DNA of 14,321 bases from Streptosporangiaceae bacterium. Lineage in GTDB: Bacteria > Actinomycetota > Actinomycetes > Streptosporangiales > Streptosporangiaceae. Location of the stretch: positions 1-14,321 of the forward strand of contig JAICWX010000225.1 of assembly GCA_025934635.1 (NCBI GenBank), given 5' to 3'. Positions 1 to 6,239 of the stretch are shown piece after piece (position 1 is the first letter of the stretch; the number at the start of each line of letters is the position of its first letter). The notes beneath the pieces are model-generated. The model was not told the DNA's origin. It searched no databases and saw nothing but the letters and a program-made list of their open reading frames with translations. Both the position numbers and the translations under genes were made by a program.

Positions 1-194
1 CCTGGAATCACCGCTCACGATCACCGATGTCGTAGTGGAGGCAACCACGGGCAGCTGCTGGCGGCCGAGAAGCCAGCGGGCCTGACCAAGGACGGATGGT
101 CATGAGCGGCACGCCTGCCGCCTGCTGGCGTGTCAGCCAGTCGTCGTAGTCGAAGAGCGGTTCCGGCTCGGTCCTGGTCTGCGGGACATACACG
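1..194 (-). other. unidentified coding-like segment next to the truncated channel gene
   Basis: After the channel homology stops near base 195, none of the three minus-strand frames continues a TRIC protein. One frame, read from about 193 down to 8, has high G/C third positions over its first ~35 codons and includes the residues LFDYDDWLTRQQAAG, so it may be part of another gene. Its last ~25 codons look less coding-like. I do not recognise the product. It could be an inserted or fused fragment left by a rearrangement, or a frame that is open by chance. Confidence 0.25.
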
Positions 195-374
195 GCTGAG
201 GATGTCGCGCAGGATGCCGCCGCCGAGGGCGGTGACCATGCCGAGGGTCACGATCCCGACGATGTCGAGCTTGGCTTCCTCCACGGCGGTGACCGCGCCG
301 TTGAGCGCGAACGCGAACGTGCCGGCCAGGTCAAGCGCGAGCAGCAGCGGCGGTTCGGACATGACTGTCAGCAT
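195..374 (-). pseudogene. truncated TRIC-family cation channel / YadS-like membrane protein (5' part only)
   Basis: About 60 residues match the start of the bacterial TRIC / UPF0126 (YadS-like) family: a hydrophobic first helix with LDLAGTFAFALNGA, then a second segment ending in the hallmark GGGILRDIL. Family members are usually about 200 residues with two repeats of three helices, forming trimeric potassium-permeable channels. Here the similarity ends abruptly after RDILS, and the frame then runs through about 56 unrelated, arginine/proline-rich residues to a stop near base 21. The gene starts 18 bases after the amidohydrolase stop, so it was probably the last gene of that operon. The start could be the ATG at 374 or the one at 362; neither has a strong ribosome binding site. 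A channel made only of this part should not work. Confidence 0.6.
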
Positions 375-392
375 GGCGCACTGCCTGGCCAG

Positions 393-1658
393 TCACGATC
401 CGGGGGGCAGCGCCAGCCAGGCCAGGGCAGCCGCGGTCAGGGCCTCGGTGCCGGTCCGCAGGGTGGGCTGCAGTACGGGCAGGAACTTCGGGGAGTGGTT
501 GCTGGGGATGTCGTCCTGGACCCGCCCGGCCCGTTCGGCGGCGCGGTATGCCTGCGGATCGGTGCCGCCGATGCCCCAGTAGGTGTACGGGATGCCCGCG
601 GCGCGGGGAATATCGCTGAAGTCCTCGCTGGCGGTCTGCTGGTCCAGGTGCACGGCGCGGTCGCCGAAGTGCGCACCGAAGGCGCCGGCCACCCGGCGGG
701 TCGTGCCGGCGTCGTTGTCGGTGAGCGGGAAGCTGTCGAGAGCCTGGAAGTCAGGATCCCGGGGCGAGCCGGCGGCCTGGCACTCAGCGCGCACGATCCG
801 CTGGATCGCGTCCAGCATCCGCTGGCGTGTCCGCGGGGAGTAGCTGCGCGTGTTCAGCTGCAGCACGGCGTAGTCGGGGATGACGTTGCTCTTGGTGCCG
901 GCCTGGCAGCTGCCGACGGTCAGCACCGCGGTCTGGCTGGGCGCCAGCTCGCGGGATACGACGGTCTGCAACCGGATGACGATCATGGCGGCGAGCACCA
1001 CCGGGTCAATGGTGGTCTGCGGCATGGAACCGTGGCCGCCCCGCCCGTAGACGGTGATCTTGATGCTGTCAGCGGCCGACAAGACGGGCCCGGAGCGTGT
1101 CCCGACCGTGCCGGCGACGCCCGGCAGGACGTGCTGGGCCAGGGCAACGTCCGGCGCGGGGATGCGGGCGAGCAGGCCGTCGTCGACCATTCCGCGGGCG
1201 CCGTCGCCGGTCTCCTCGGCGGGCTGGAACAGCGCGAGCAGGGTGCCGTTCCACTGGCCGGGATGATCGGCCATGAGCTTGGTCGTGCCGAGCAGGCAGG
1301 ACACATGGACGTCGTGGCCGCAGGCGTGGGCCACCGGGACCTCGTTGCCGTCGGCGTCCTGGGCGGTCGCGGTGCTCGCGTAGTCCGCGCCGGTGTCCTC
1401 CTTGACCGGCAGCGCGTCCATGTCGGCCCGGAGCAGCACGGTGGGGCCGGCTCCGTTGGACAGCACGCCGACCACGCCGGTGCCGCCGATGCCGGCCTGA
1501 ACCGTGCAGCCGTAGTGCTGCAACTGCCCGGCGACGCGCTGGGCGGTGCGCTGTTCGGAGTGGGACAGCTCGGGGTGCTGGTGCAGGTCCCGGTAGAAGG
1601 CCTCCTGGGCGGCCCGGAGGCCGTCATAGCCGGCCAGGATCTCTTGGACGTTGCTCAT
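393..1658 (-). CDS. M20 family (M20D) amidohydrolase / amidase
   Basis: A 421-residue cytoplasmic metal-dependent hydrolase of the M20D group (hippurate hydrolase, N-acyl-amino-acid and IAA-amino-acid amidohydrolases). The group cleaves an amide bond to release an amino acid and an acid. Visible motifs in order: LHQHPELSHSE (25-35); RADMDALPV (77-85); the metal site HACGHDVH (111-118); PAEETGDGARGM (146-157), with the catalytic and metal-binding glutamates; QHVLPG (175-180); the dimerisation-domain start GRGGHGS (205-211); TASEDFS (342-348); and NHSPKF (387-392). All expected ligands are present and the length is normal. The ATG at 1658 is chosen over an upstream extension because the family N-terminus begins there and AAAGGA sits 8 bases before it; the longer frame would overlap the kinase gene. 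It lies 97 bases downstream of the kinase and 18 bases before the truncated channel gene. The actual substrate cannot be read from sequence. Confidence 0.9.
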   Translation of the reverse strand: MSNVQEILAGYDGLRAAQEAFYRDLHQHPELSHSEQRTAQRVAGQLQHYGCTVQAGIGGTGVVGVLSNGAGPTVLLRADMDALPVKEDTGADYASTATAQDADGNEVPVAHACGHDVHVSCLLGTTKLMADHPGQWNGTLLALFQPAEETGDGARGMVDDGLLARIPAPDVALAQHVLPGVAGTVGTRSGPVLSAADSIKITVYGRGGHGSMPQTTIDPVVLAAMIVIRLQTVVSRELAPSQTAVLTVGSCQAGTKSNVIPDYAVLQLNTRSYSPRTRQRMLDAIQRIVRAECQAAGSPRDPDFQALDSFPLTDNDAGTTRRVAGAFGAHFGDRAVHLDQQTASEDFSDIPRAAGIPYTYWGIGGTDPQAYRAAERAGRVQDDIPSNHSPKFLPVLQPTLRTGTEALTAAALAWLALPPGS

Positions 1659-1755
1659 GACCGCCGTCCTTTGCACCGGGGGGCGTCCCGCCCGGTCAAC
1701 TCTAACCAGGCCGCGACGGTCAAGCCAGCGCCCGGGCGGCGCGCTCGCAAGCAGC

Positions 1756-2982
1756 TCACCATGGTGGCCGGACACCGTCCGGGTTTGGCTCCTCCGTATC
1801 GATGGCGGGCATCCGCAGGAGCGGAAGGCGGATCGTAAACGTGCTGCCGCGGCCTTCGGCGCTCTCAACGGTGATCGTGCCATTGTGGGCTGCCACGATG
1901 GCCTTGGTGATGGTCAGCCCCAGCCCGGTGCCCGGGATCTCCTGTCGCCTGACAATCGCGGTGCGGTAGAAGCGCTCGAAGATCCGCACCTGGTCGGCGG
2001 TGGAGATTCCGACACCGGTGTCGGAGACAGCGAGCACTACCTGGCCTCCTTCGCTCCCGAGCCGGACCTCTACCCTGCCTCCATCCGGGGTGAACTTCAC
2101 GGCGTTGGACAGAAGGTTGGCGAGTAGCTGGGCTATGCGCGTGAGGTCGACGGAGAGGACGGGAATGGCAGTAATAGAGAGCGTCAGGTCGATGTGCTTG
2201 CGCTCAGCCTGCGGCCGCAGCTCTTCCACCGCGTGGGCGGTGATGTCGGCAAGGTCGGCGCGGCGGAACTCCATCGCCATCTTTCCCGACTGAATCTGGG
2301 ACAGCAATTGCAGATCCCCGACGAGACGCAGGAGGCGCTGGGCGTTCCGTTCGATCACCTCGGCGCATCGTTCGGCGTCCGGCCCGCTCATCCCCTCCTC
2401 CCTCAGGATCTCGACGTAACCAAGGATTGACGCCAGCGGCGTCCGGAGCTCGTGTGAGACCAGGCCGACGAACTCGTCCTTCAGCCGGTCCAGCCCGCTC
2501 AGACTCTCGTTCTGGGCTTTCAGCTGGAGAGCCTGCTGAGCCAGCGTCTTCTCCGCCCTGAGCTGCGCCGTGACATCGCGAGAGATCCCGAAGGTGCCGA
2601 TGATCTGGCCGCGGGAGTCCCGAAGCGGCATCTTCGTGGTCGACACCCAGGTGTCCGGCCGGCCGGCGTAGGTCTCCAGCTCCACCTTTCCTACGATCGG
2701 CTCGCCCGTGCGGATAATCTGCTGTTCGTCCCGAAGGGCGGCGGAGGCGTGCTCGTCGCTGAAAACATCGAAGTCCGTCTTCCCGATCAGGTCGTTCGCG
2801 GCCCGGCCAGGGGCGTACGCGGCGATCCAGCCTGCGCTGATCAGGAGGAACCGGCTCAGCAGGTCCTTGAAGTACACCCGCTCCCCGGTAGCGGACAGCA
2901 GGTTGCTCATGCACGTGAGTTCAAGCTCGCGCTGTGACTCACTGCCCTCCTGCCGCTGTGCGGGCAGCCCGACCTTGTCCAT
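1756..2982 (-). CDS. soluble PAS-domain sensor histidine kinase
   Basis: A 408-residue histidine kinase with no membrane segment or signal peptide, so it probably senses in the cytoplasm. Residues ~36-140 form one PAS domain (VYFKD, LIGKTDFDVF, FGISRDVT). A short coiled linker follows (~141-168). The HisKA domain carries the phospho-acceptor H177 in FVGLVSHELRTPLASILGY. The HATPase domain shows the N box LLANLLSNAVKF (N289/N293), the G1 box DTGVGI (321-326), an F-box ERFYR (336-340) and the G2 box GTGLGL (351-356). All catalytic elements are present. The start at 2982 is preceded by GGGGGC; ATGs at 2910 and 3075 are alternatives. It is divergent from the response regulator at 3174, a likely partner because of position, and is followed on the same strand by the amidohydrolase. 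The PAS ligand is unknown. Confidence 0.9.
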   Translation of the reverse strand: MDKVGLPAQRQEGSESQRELELTCMSNLLSATGERVYFKDLLSRFLLISAGWIAAYAPGRAANDLIGKTDFDVFSDEHASAALRDEQQIIRTGEPIVGKVELETYAGRPDTWVSTTKMPLRDSRGQIIGTFGISRDVTAQLRAEKTLAQQALQLKAQNESLSGLDRLKDEFVGLVSHELRTPLASILGYVEILREEGMSGPDAERCAEVIERNAQRLLRLVGDLQLLSQIQSGKMAMEFRRADLADITAHAVEELRPQAERKHIDLTLSITAIPVLSVDLTRIAQLLANLLSNAVKFTPDGGRVEVRLGSEGGQVVLAVSDTGVGISTADQVRIFERFYRTAIVRRQEIPGTGLGLTITKAIVAAHNGTITVESAEGRGSTFTIRLPLLRMPAIDTEEPNPDGVRPPW

Positions 2983-3173
2983 TGCGCCCCCGAAAGATTG
3001 AAGCGGTCGCGGCCCCCTGGACTTAGGGGCACGACCTCGGCCATAATATCTTACTGAGAGTGATAGCTGAATCACAGATAGTCTCGGCCATCGCCGGTGT
3101 CAGCCAAGCCGCGAGTGACCCAGGCATGGAGGCCGACTTCGCTCCGGCCGCGTCGAAACATCCGGAGGGCAAA
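2983..3173. promoter_or_regulatory. shared divergent promoter region of the kinase and response regulator
   Basis: The 191 bases separate two divergent starts and must hold promoters for both. Visible elements are a short inverted repeat CCCCT/AGGGG (3014-3018 and 3025-3029, 6-base loop) and, on the minus strand, a TATTAT hexamer (plus positions 3043-3048) that could be a -10 box for the kinase. At 17 bases' spacing only TTCAGC matches a -35 box, which is weak. The region near 3043-3080 is locally AT-rich compared with its surroundings, as expected of a promoter. No specific regulator site can be named. Confidence 0.3.
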
Positions 3174-3611
3174 ATGGCCACGATTCTCCTGGCCGAAGAT
3201 GACGCCGATATCCGGTTGCTCGTGACCCATAAGCTCACGCACGCCGGTCATCAGGTCAGGGGATTCGGGGACGGCCTGTCCGCCGTGACCGACGCCCGCG
3301 AGCATCCGCCTGACCTGGCCGTCCTTGACATCATGATGCCCGGTCTGTCCGGCCTGGAGGTATGCCGGGAACTCCGCAAGGATCCGGCCACGGCGAGAAT
3401 CCCCGTCATCCTCCTGACGGCCCTGGCACGGGAGACTGACATTACGGCCGGATTGGCCGCGGGAGCAGACGACTATATCGTCAAGCCGTTCAGTCCTCGC
3501 GAATTCACGATCCGCGTCAACGCGGCGCTGACCCGGATCCAGGCGGGGGCTGGGCCCCGGAGCGACGTCGCCCAGCCGAGCTGGCCCGGGTCGGCCGTAA
3601 CGCCCGGGTAG
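3174..3611 (+). CDS. stand-alone response regulator (receiver domain only)
   Basis: A 145-residue receiver domain with no output domain. The acidic pocket is E8-D9-D10, the phospho-acceptor is D52 in LAVLDIMMPGLSG, the switch threonine is T82 in ILLTA, and the conserved lysine is K104 in DDYIVKPFSPREF. The tail after residue ~123 is short and rich in proline and glycine, too small for a DNA-binding domain. The ATG at 3174 follows GGAGGG with a 4-base gap and begins exactly at the receiver fold (MATILLAEDD); the upstream extension to 3060 has no family character. It is divergent from the PAS histidine kinase and probably receives phosphate from it. With no output domain it would act by protein contact or in a phosphorelay, or as a phosphate sink. 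The pairing is inferred from position only. Confidence 0.9.
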   Translation: MATILLAEDDADIRLLVTHKLTHAGHQVRGFGDGLSAVTDAREHPPDLAVLDIMMPGLSGLEVCRELRKDPATARIPVILLTALARETDITAGLAAGADDYIVKPFSPREFTIRVNAALTRIQAGAGPRSDVAQPSWPGSAVTPG

Positions 3612-3620
3612 CTATCACCG

Positions 3621-3642
3621 CGCCCGTCCGGGTCAGCGGGCG
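3621..3642 (+). terminator. possible hairpin after the response regulator
   Basis: CGCCCG (3621-3626) and CGGGCG (3637-3642) form a perfect 6-bp stem with a 10-base loop, starting 10 bases after the regulator stop codon. No T-tract follows, which is common for actinobacterial terminators but weakens the call. Confidence 0.3.
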
Positions 3643-3774
3643 ATGGCGACGTGCCGGTGCACGGCGGCCGGGCGGGCGGCATCAGACCGTGTGTCTCATC
3701 TAGCCGGCCTGGCGAGTTCGCCGTGACTACTATCGGCGGCGGGGTCAGGTAGCTGAAGACGGGAAGCGGCAGGG

Positions 3775-4962
3775 ATGAGCGAATACCAGTACTACGAGTT
3801 CCTCGCGCTCGACCGGCCGCTGAGCCCGGAACAGCGCGACGAGCTGCGGTCGATCTCGAGCCGGGCGGAGATCACGGCGACCAGGTTCGTCAATGAGTAC
3901 CAGTGGGGCGATCTCAAGGGTGATCCGGTCCAGATGGTGGACCGTTACTTCGACGCGTTCTTGTACCTGGCGAACTGGGGGACGCGGCAGGTCATGTTCC
4001 GGCTGCCGCGCGGCGTGCTGGATCCGGAAGCCGCCGGGCAGTACTGCGGCACGGACACCGCCTCGCTCATCGAGACCGATAGCCACCTGATCCTCAGCTT
4101 GCATGTCGACCAGGAAGAGGCAGCCGACGACTGGGACGAGCCAGGTGGCCAGCTCGCGGCCATGGTGCAGGCCCGGTCCGAGCTCGCCGCCGGGGACCTG
4201 CGGCTGCTGTACCTAGCCTGGCTGCTGGCGCTGCAATCGGATGAGGTGGACGACGAGGAAACCGAGCCGCCGGTACCAGCCGGGCTGGGCAACCTGAGCG
4301 CGGGGCTTCAGGCGATCGTCGATTTCTTCGAGATCGATGAGGACCTCATCGCCGTCGCGGCGGCCTCGAGCCCGGCCAGCAAGGAAGCTGCCGGGCTGGC
4401 AGAGTGGATCGCAGCCCGGCCGGCGCAGGAAAAGGACGAGCTGCTGATGCGGACCGCGGCCGGGGAAGGCGCGCAGGTCCAGGCGCTGCTCCTACGCCGT
4501 TTCCGGGCGGCTGGCGGTTCACCGTCGGCGGCGCCGGGGCGGACCGCGGCTGAGCTGTGGGAGACGGCCGCGGACCTCAAGGACGCCCGGATGGAAGCCA
4601 CGGAGCAGCGCCGGCGCGTGGAGGAGGCCCGCCGGGCAGCGGCTCAGGCGGCCGCCCGGGCGAAACGCCTCGACCACCTCGCTACCCGGACCGAGCAGGC
4701 CTGGCAGAAGGTGGCGGAGTGGATCGGGACAAGACGGCCAAGCGACTACGACCTGGCCGTGTCGCTGCTGCGAGACCTGCAGGCCCTCGCTGAACGTGAC
4801 GGGTATTCGGACGCGTTCAGCCAGCGGTTCGGCGAGTTGCGCGCTCGGCACGGACGCAAGCCCACCCTGCAGGAGCGGTTCGAGCGCGCGGGCCTCCCCG
4901 CCGCTCGCGCTCCGGGACCCGGCCAGCGGCCAGGCCCCGAAGCGCGCGCGGCGTCAGCCTAG
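3775..4962 (+). CDS. conserved actinobacterial protein of unknown function with coiled-coil C-terminal half
   Basis: A 395-residue soluble protein. I recognise it as a member of a conserved uncharacterised family but cannot assign an activity. The N-terminus MSEYQYYEFLALDRPL, followed by FVNEYQWGDLKGDP (39-51) and YFDAFLYLANWGT (58-70), is the family's characteristic block. Residues ~135-200 are acidic and helical, including EPPVPAGLGNLSAGL (164-178). Residues ~258-318 are a strongly charged, alanine/arginine-rich predicted coiled coil, and 322-380 form a helical tail (YDLAVSLLRDL, PTLQERFERAGLP). There is no signal peptide, membrane segment or obvious catalytic motif. The start is supported by a GGGAAG-type site about 8 bases upstream and by the conserved N-terminus. 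A TACTAT hexamer at 3728-3733 could be its -10 box, but no good -35 is visible. It converges with the ABM-like gene, overlapping it by 9 bases. Confidence 0.85.
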   Translation: MSEYQYYEFLALDRPLSPEQRDELRSISSRAEITATRFVNEYQWGDLKGDPVQMVDRYFDAFLYLANWGTRQVMFRLPRGVLDPEAAGQYCGTDTASLIETDSHLILSLHVDQEEAADDWDEPGGQLAAMVQARSELAAGDLRLLYLAWLLALQSDEVDDEETEPPVPAGLGNLSAGLQAIVDFFEIDEDLIAVAAASSPASKEAAGLAEWIAARPAQEKDELLMRTAAGEGAQVQALLLRRFRAAGGSPSAAPGRTAAELWETAADLKDARMEATEQRRRVEEARRAAAQAAARAKRLDHLATRTEQAWQKVAEWIGTRRPSDYDLAVSLLRDLQALAERDGYSDAFSQRFGELRARHGRKPTLQERFERAGLPAARAPGPGQRPGPEARAASA

Positions 4963-5265
4963 CTGCCTGATGGTCTGATCGATCTCTACCCGGTGCATCG
5001 GCCAGGGGGTGATCGTTATCCCCATATCCGCCGCCCCATCCGCGACCGGCCGGAATTGATCAGAGCCGTAAAAGGCATTGGCCGCGTCTTCGGACTCCCA
5101 CAGATCGATGACTCGCCACCCGCCGCCTGGCGTGGGGCCAGCCAGGTGCGCGATGTGCCCGGCGGGGTTCGGTGCGTCGATCGACTCCCGGCCGATCGCT
5201 TTCAGAAGCCCGTCGTAGCCGGACTGGTCAACCTGGTCTGATTCGAACACGAACGCTACTGGCAT
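4954..5265 (-). CDS. small dimeric alpha-beta-barrel (ABM-like) protein
   Basis: A 103-residue protein starting MPVAFVFESDQVDQSGYDGLL. Its pattern resembles the antibiotic-biosynthesis-monooxygenase / dimeric alpha-beta-barrel superfamily: an initial beta strand, a helix with YDGLLKAIG, a strand with GWRVIDLWES (68-77), a helix with NAFYGSDQFRPV and a final short strand. The phrase RVIDLWES is typical of the group. Such proteins are often small oxygenases, heme-binding or stress-related proteins; the substrate here cannot be told. The ATG at 5265 is preferred over an upstream in-frame ATG at 5319 because GGGAGGG lies 8 bases before it and the barrel begins there. The last 9 bases overlap the 3' end of the convergent gene at 3775-4962, so both genes are compact and probably intact. 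Confidence 0.8.
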   Translation of the reverse strand: MPVAFVFESDQVDQSGYDGLLKAIGRESIDAPNPAGHIAHLAGPTPGGGWRVIDLWESEDAANAFYGSDQFRPVADGAADMGITITPWPMHRVEIDQTIRQLG

Positions 5266-5296
5266 GCCGGATTCCCTCCCTGTGACTGACACGGCA

Positions 5297-5347
5297 CGGC
5301 CGCCGCGGGCCGCATGCACAACCGAAATCTGTACGTCACGGCGGCCG
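5297..5347 (-). terminator. 9-bp GC inverted repeat downstream of the sortase gene
   Basis: CGGCCGCCG (5297-5305) and CGGCGGCCG (5339-5347) are perfectly complementary arms with a 33-base loop. They lie between the sortase stop at 5369 and the ABM-like start at 5265. The position suits termination of the glycosyltransferase-sortase operon, or separation of it from the next gene. The long loop and missing T-tract leave it uncertain. Confidence 0.35.
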
Positions 5348-5368
5348 GGGGCGGATCACTCCATTCGG

Positions 5369-6022
5369 TCATCGATGCTGGGAGCTGACCAGGATCCCGG
5401 TCACGATAACCCGCCACGGCGTGAAGGCCAGCGTCACCGGCGTGCAGGTGATCAGGGTGATGCGGGCGCCGGTGGCGGCTTGGCCGGGCGAGCCCGGCAC
5501 CGGGGCCAGGACCGAGACCTGCGTGTACCGGACGACCTGCTCGCCGGTGACCCGGTAGGTGTAGGTCGCGTGCCGGGTCGTGACGTAGACCGCGTCGCCC
5601 GCCGTCAGCGACTTCAGGTGCAGGAACGGGTTCCCGGCGGTGATGTCGTGCGCGGCGACGGCGAAGTTGCCGGCCTGGCCGGGCAGCTGGGTCCCGGTGA
5701 CGTGACCCGGACCGGTCGACAGCTGAGCCAGCGAGGCTCCCTCCACCACCGCGAACTTCCAGTTCCGGCCCAGCGCGGGAATCCGCAGCAGGGCGAACGG
5801 CTGGCCGGTCCTGACCCGGACGGCCGGCGGGCTGGACGCGGCGGCCCGGGGCGCGGCCTGCCAGCCGGTGACGAGCTGGTGCTGCAGGGCCTGCTCGCGG
5901 GCGGGCGCTTGCGGATCCGCCACCTTGTACACGGCGATCCCGGCTATGACCAGGCCCGCCACGATCAGCGCGGTCGCCAGCACGATCAGCGCCCGGCGCG
6001 GCAGGCTCGTCGTGGACGTCAT
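5369..6022 (-). CDS. class E sortase
   Basis: A 217-residue sortase-family transpeptidase with an N-terminal signal-anchor helix (ALIVLATALIVAGLVIAGIAV, residues 11-31), which places the catalytic domain outside the membrane. The beta-barrel core begins about residue 70. Catalytic residues are visible: H125 in FAVAAHDITAGNPF, C193 in LITCTP and R204 in TPWRVIVTG. The histidine is followed by Asp, where many class E sortases have His-Arg. Sortases cut sorting signals between Thr and Gly and join the peptide to a wall or other amine acceptor. The gene starts 3 bases after the stop of the 50-residue LPVTG gene, which makes translational coupling likely and that protein the obvious substrate. Class E is assigned from overall pattern and actinobacterial context. 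Confidence 0.88.
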   Translation of the reverse strand: MTSTTSLPRRALIVLATALIVAGLVIAGIAVYKVADPQAPAREQALQHQLVTGWQAAPRAAASSPPAVRVRTGQPFALLRIPALGRNWKFAVVEGASLAQLSTGPGHVTGTQLPGQAGNFAVAAHDITAGNPFLHLKSLTAGDAVYVTTRHATYTYRVTGEQVVRYTQVSVLAPVPGSPGQAATGARITLITCTPVTLAFTPWRVIVTGILVSSQHR

Positions 6023-6025
6023 CGG

Positions 6026-6178
6026 TCAGGACGTGTGCCGCTTGGGGATGCACCGGGTAACGGCGAATCCGGCGCCGATCAGCGTGAACGCGATCAGCAG
6101 CGAGTACAGGACATTTATTCCGGTGACCGGCAGGGATGCTCCGATGAGCCCGCTTCCGCCGGCGATTTTTCCGTACAC
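6026..6178 (-). CDS. 50-residue LPVTG sorting-signal miniprotein (likely sortase substrate)
   Basis: A small gene with a GTG start at 6178, preceded by GAGGAA with about 5 bases' spacing. The product opens with MYGKIAGGSGLIGAS, then LPVTG at 16-20, a hydrophobic helix at ~21-41, and a basic tail ending RCIPKRHTS. This is the full C-terminal sorting signal of an LPXTG surface protein with almost nothing in front of it: cleavage would release only a 19-residue peptide. There is no separate cleavable signal peptide, so the single helix must insert with the N-terminus outside. It lies between the glycosyltransferase (stop at 6223) and the sortase (3 bases downstream). The frame stays open further upstream, but no better start with a ribosome binding site exists there and the upstream residues are an overlap of the glycosyltransferase gene. 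Function is unknown: it might be a wall peptide, a carrier for a glycan, or a regulator of the sortase. Confidence 0.75.
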   Translation of the reverse strand: MYGKIAGGSGLIGASLPVTGINVLYSLLIAFTLIGAGFAVTRCIPKRHTS

Positions 6179-6190
6179 GAATTCCTCACT

Positions 6191-6239
6191 TTGTTGAGTG
6201 CTTACCAGGCTTTGCTGCGTGCTTACCAGGACTTGCTGG
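6191..6239. repeat. 21-bp imperfect tandem repeat at the glycosyltransferase 3' end
   Basis: Two adjacent 21-base units (6191-6211 and 6212-6232) share the core GTGCTTACCAGG, and a partial third copy (TTGCTGG) follows from 6233. On the minus strand each full unit contains a TGG TAA, so the last codons and the stop of the glycosyltransferase are duplicated. The repeat fills the space between that stop and the LPVTG gene's ribosome binding site. It looks like a local slippage duplication. Confidence 0.7.

Noticed and set aside
1659..1755. TTGACC and TAGAGT boxes upstream of the amidohydrolase as a promoter
   Set aside because: On the coding strand they are separated by only 13 bases, too short for a normal -35/-10 pair.
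495..1838. 447-codon open frame on the plus strand
   Set aside because: It lies antisense to the amidohydrolase, which has all its family motifs; the plus-strand translation is Gly/Val/Arg-rich and matches nothing. Long antisense frames are common in GC-rich DNA.
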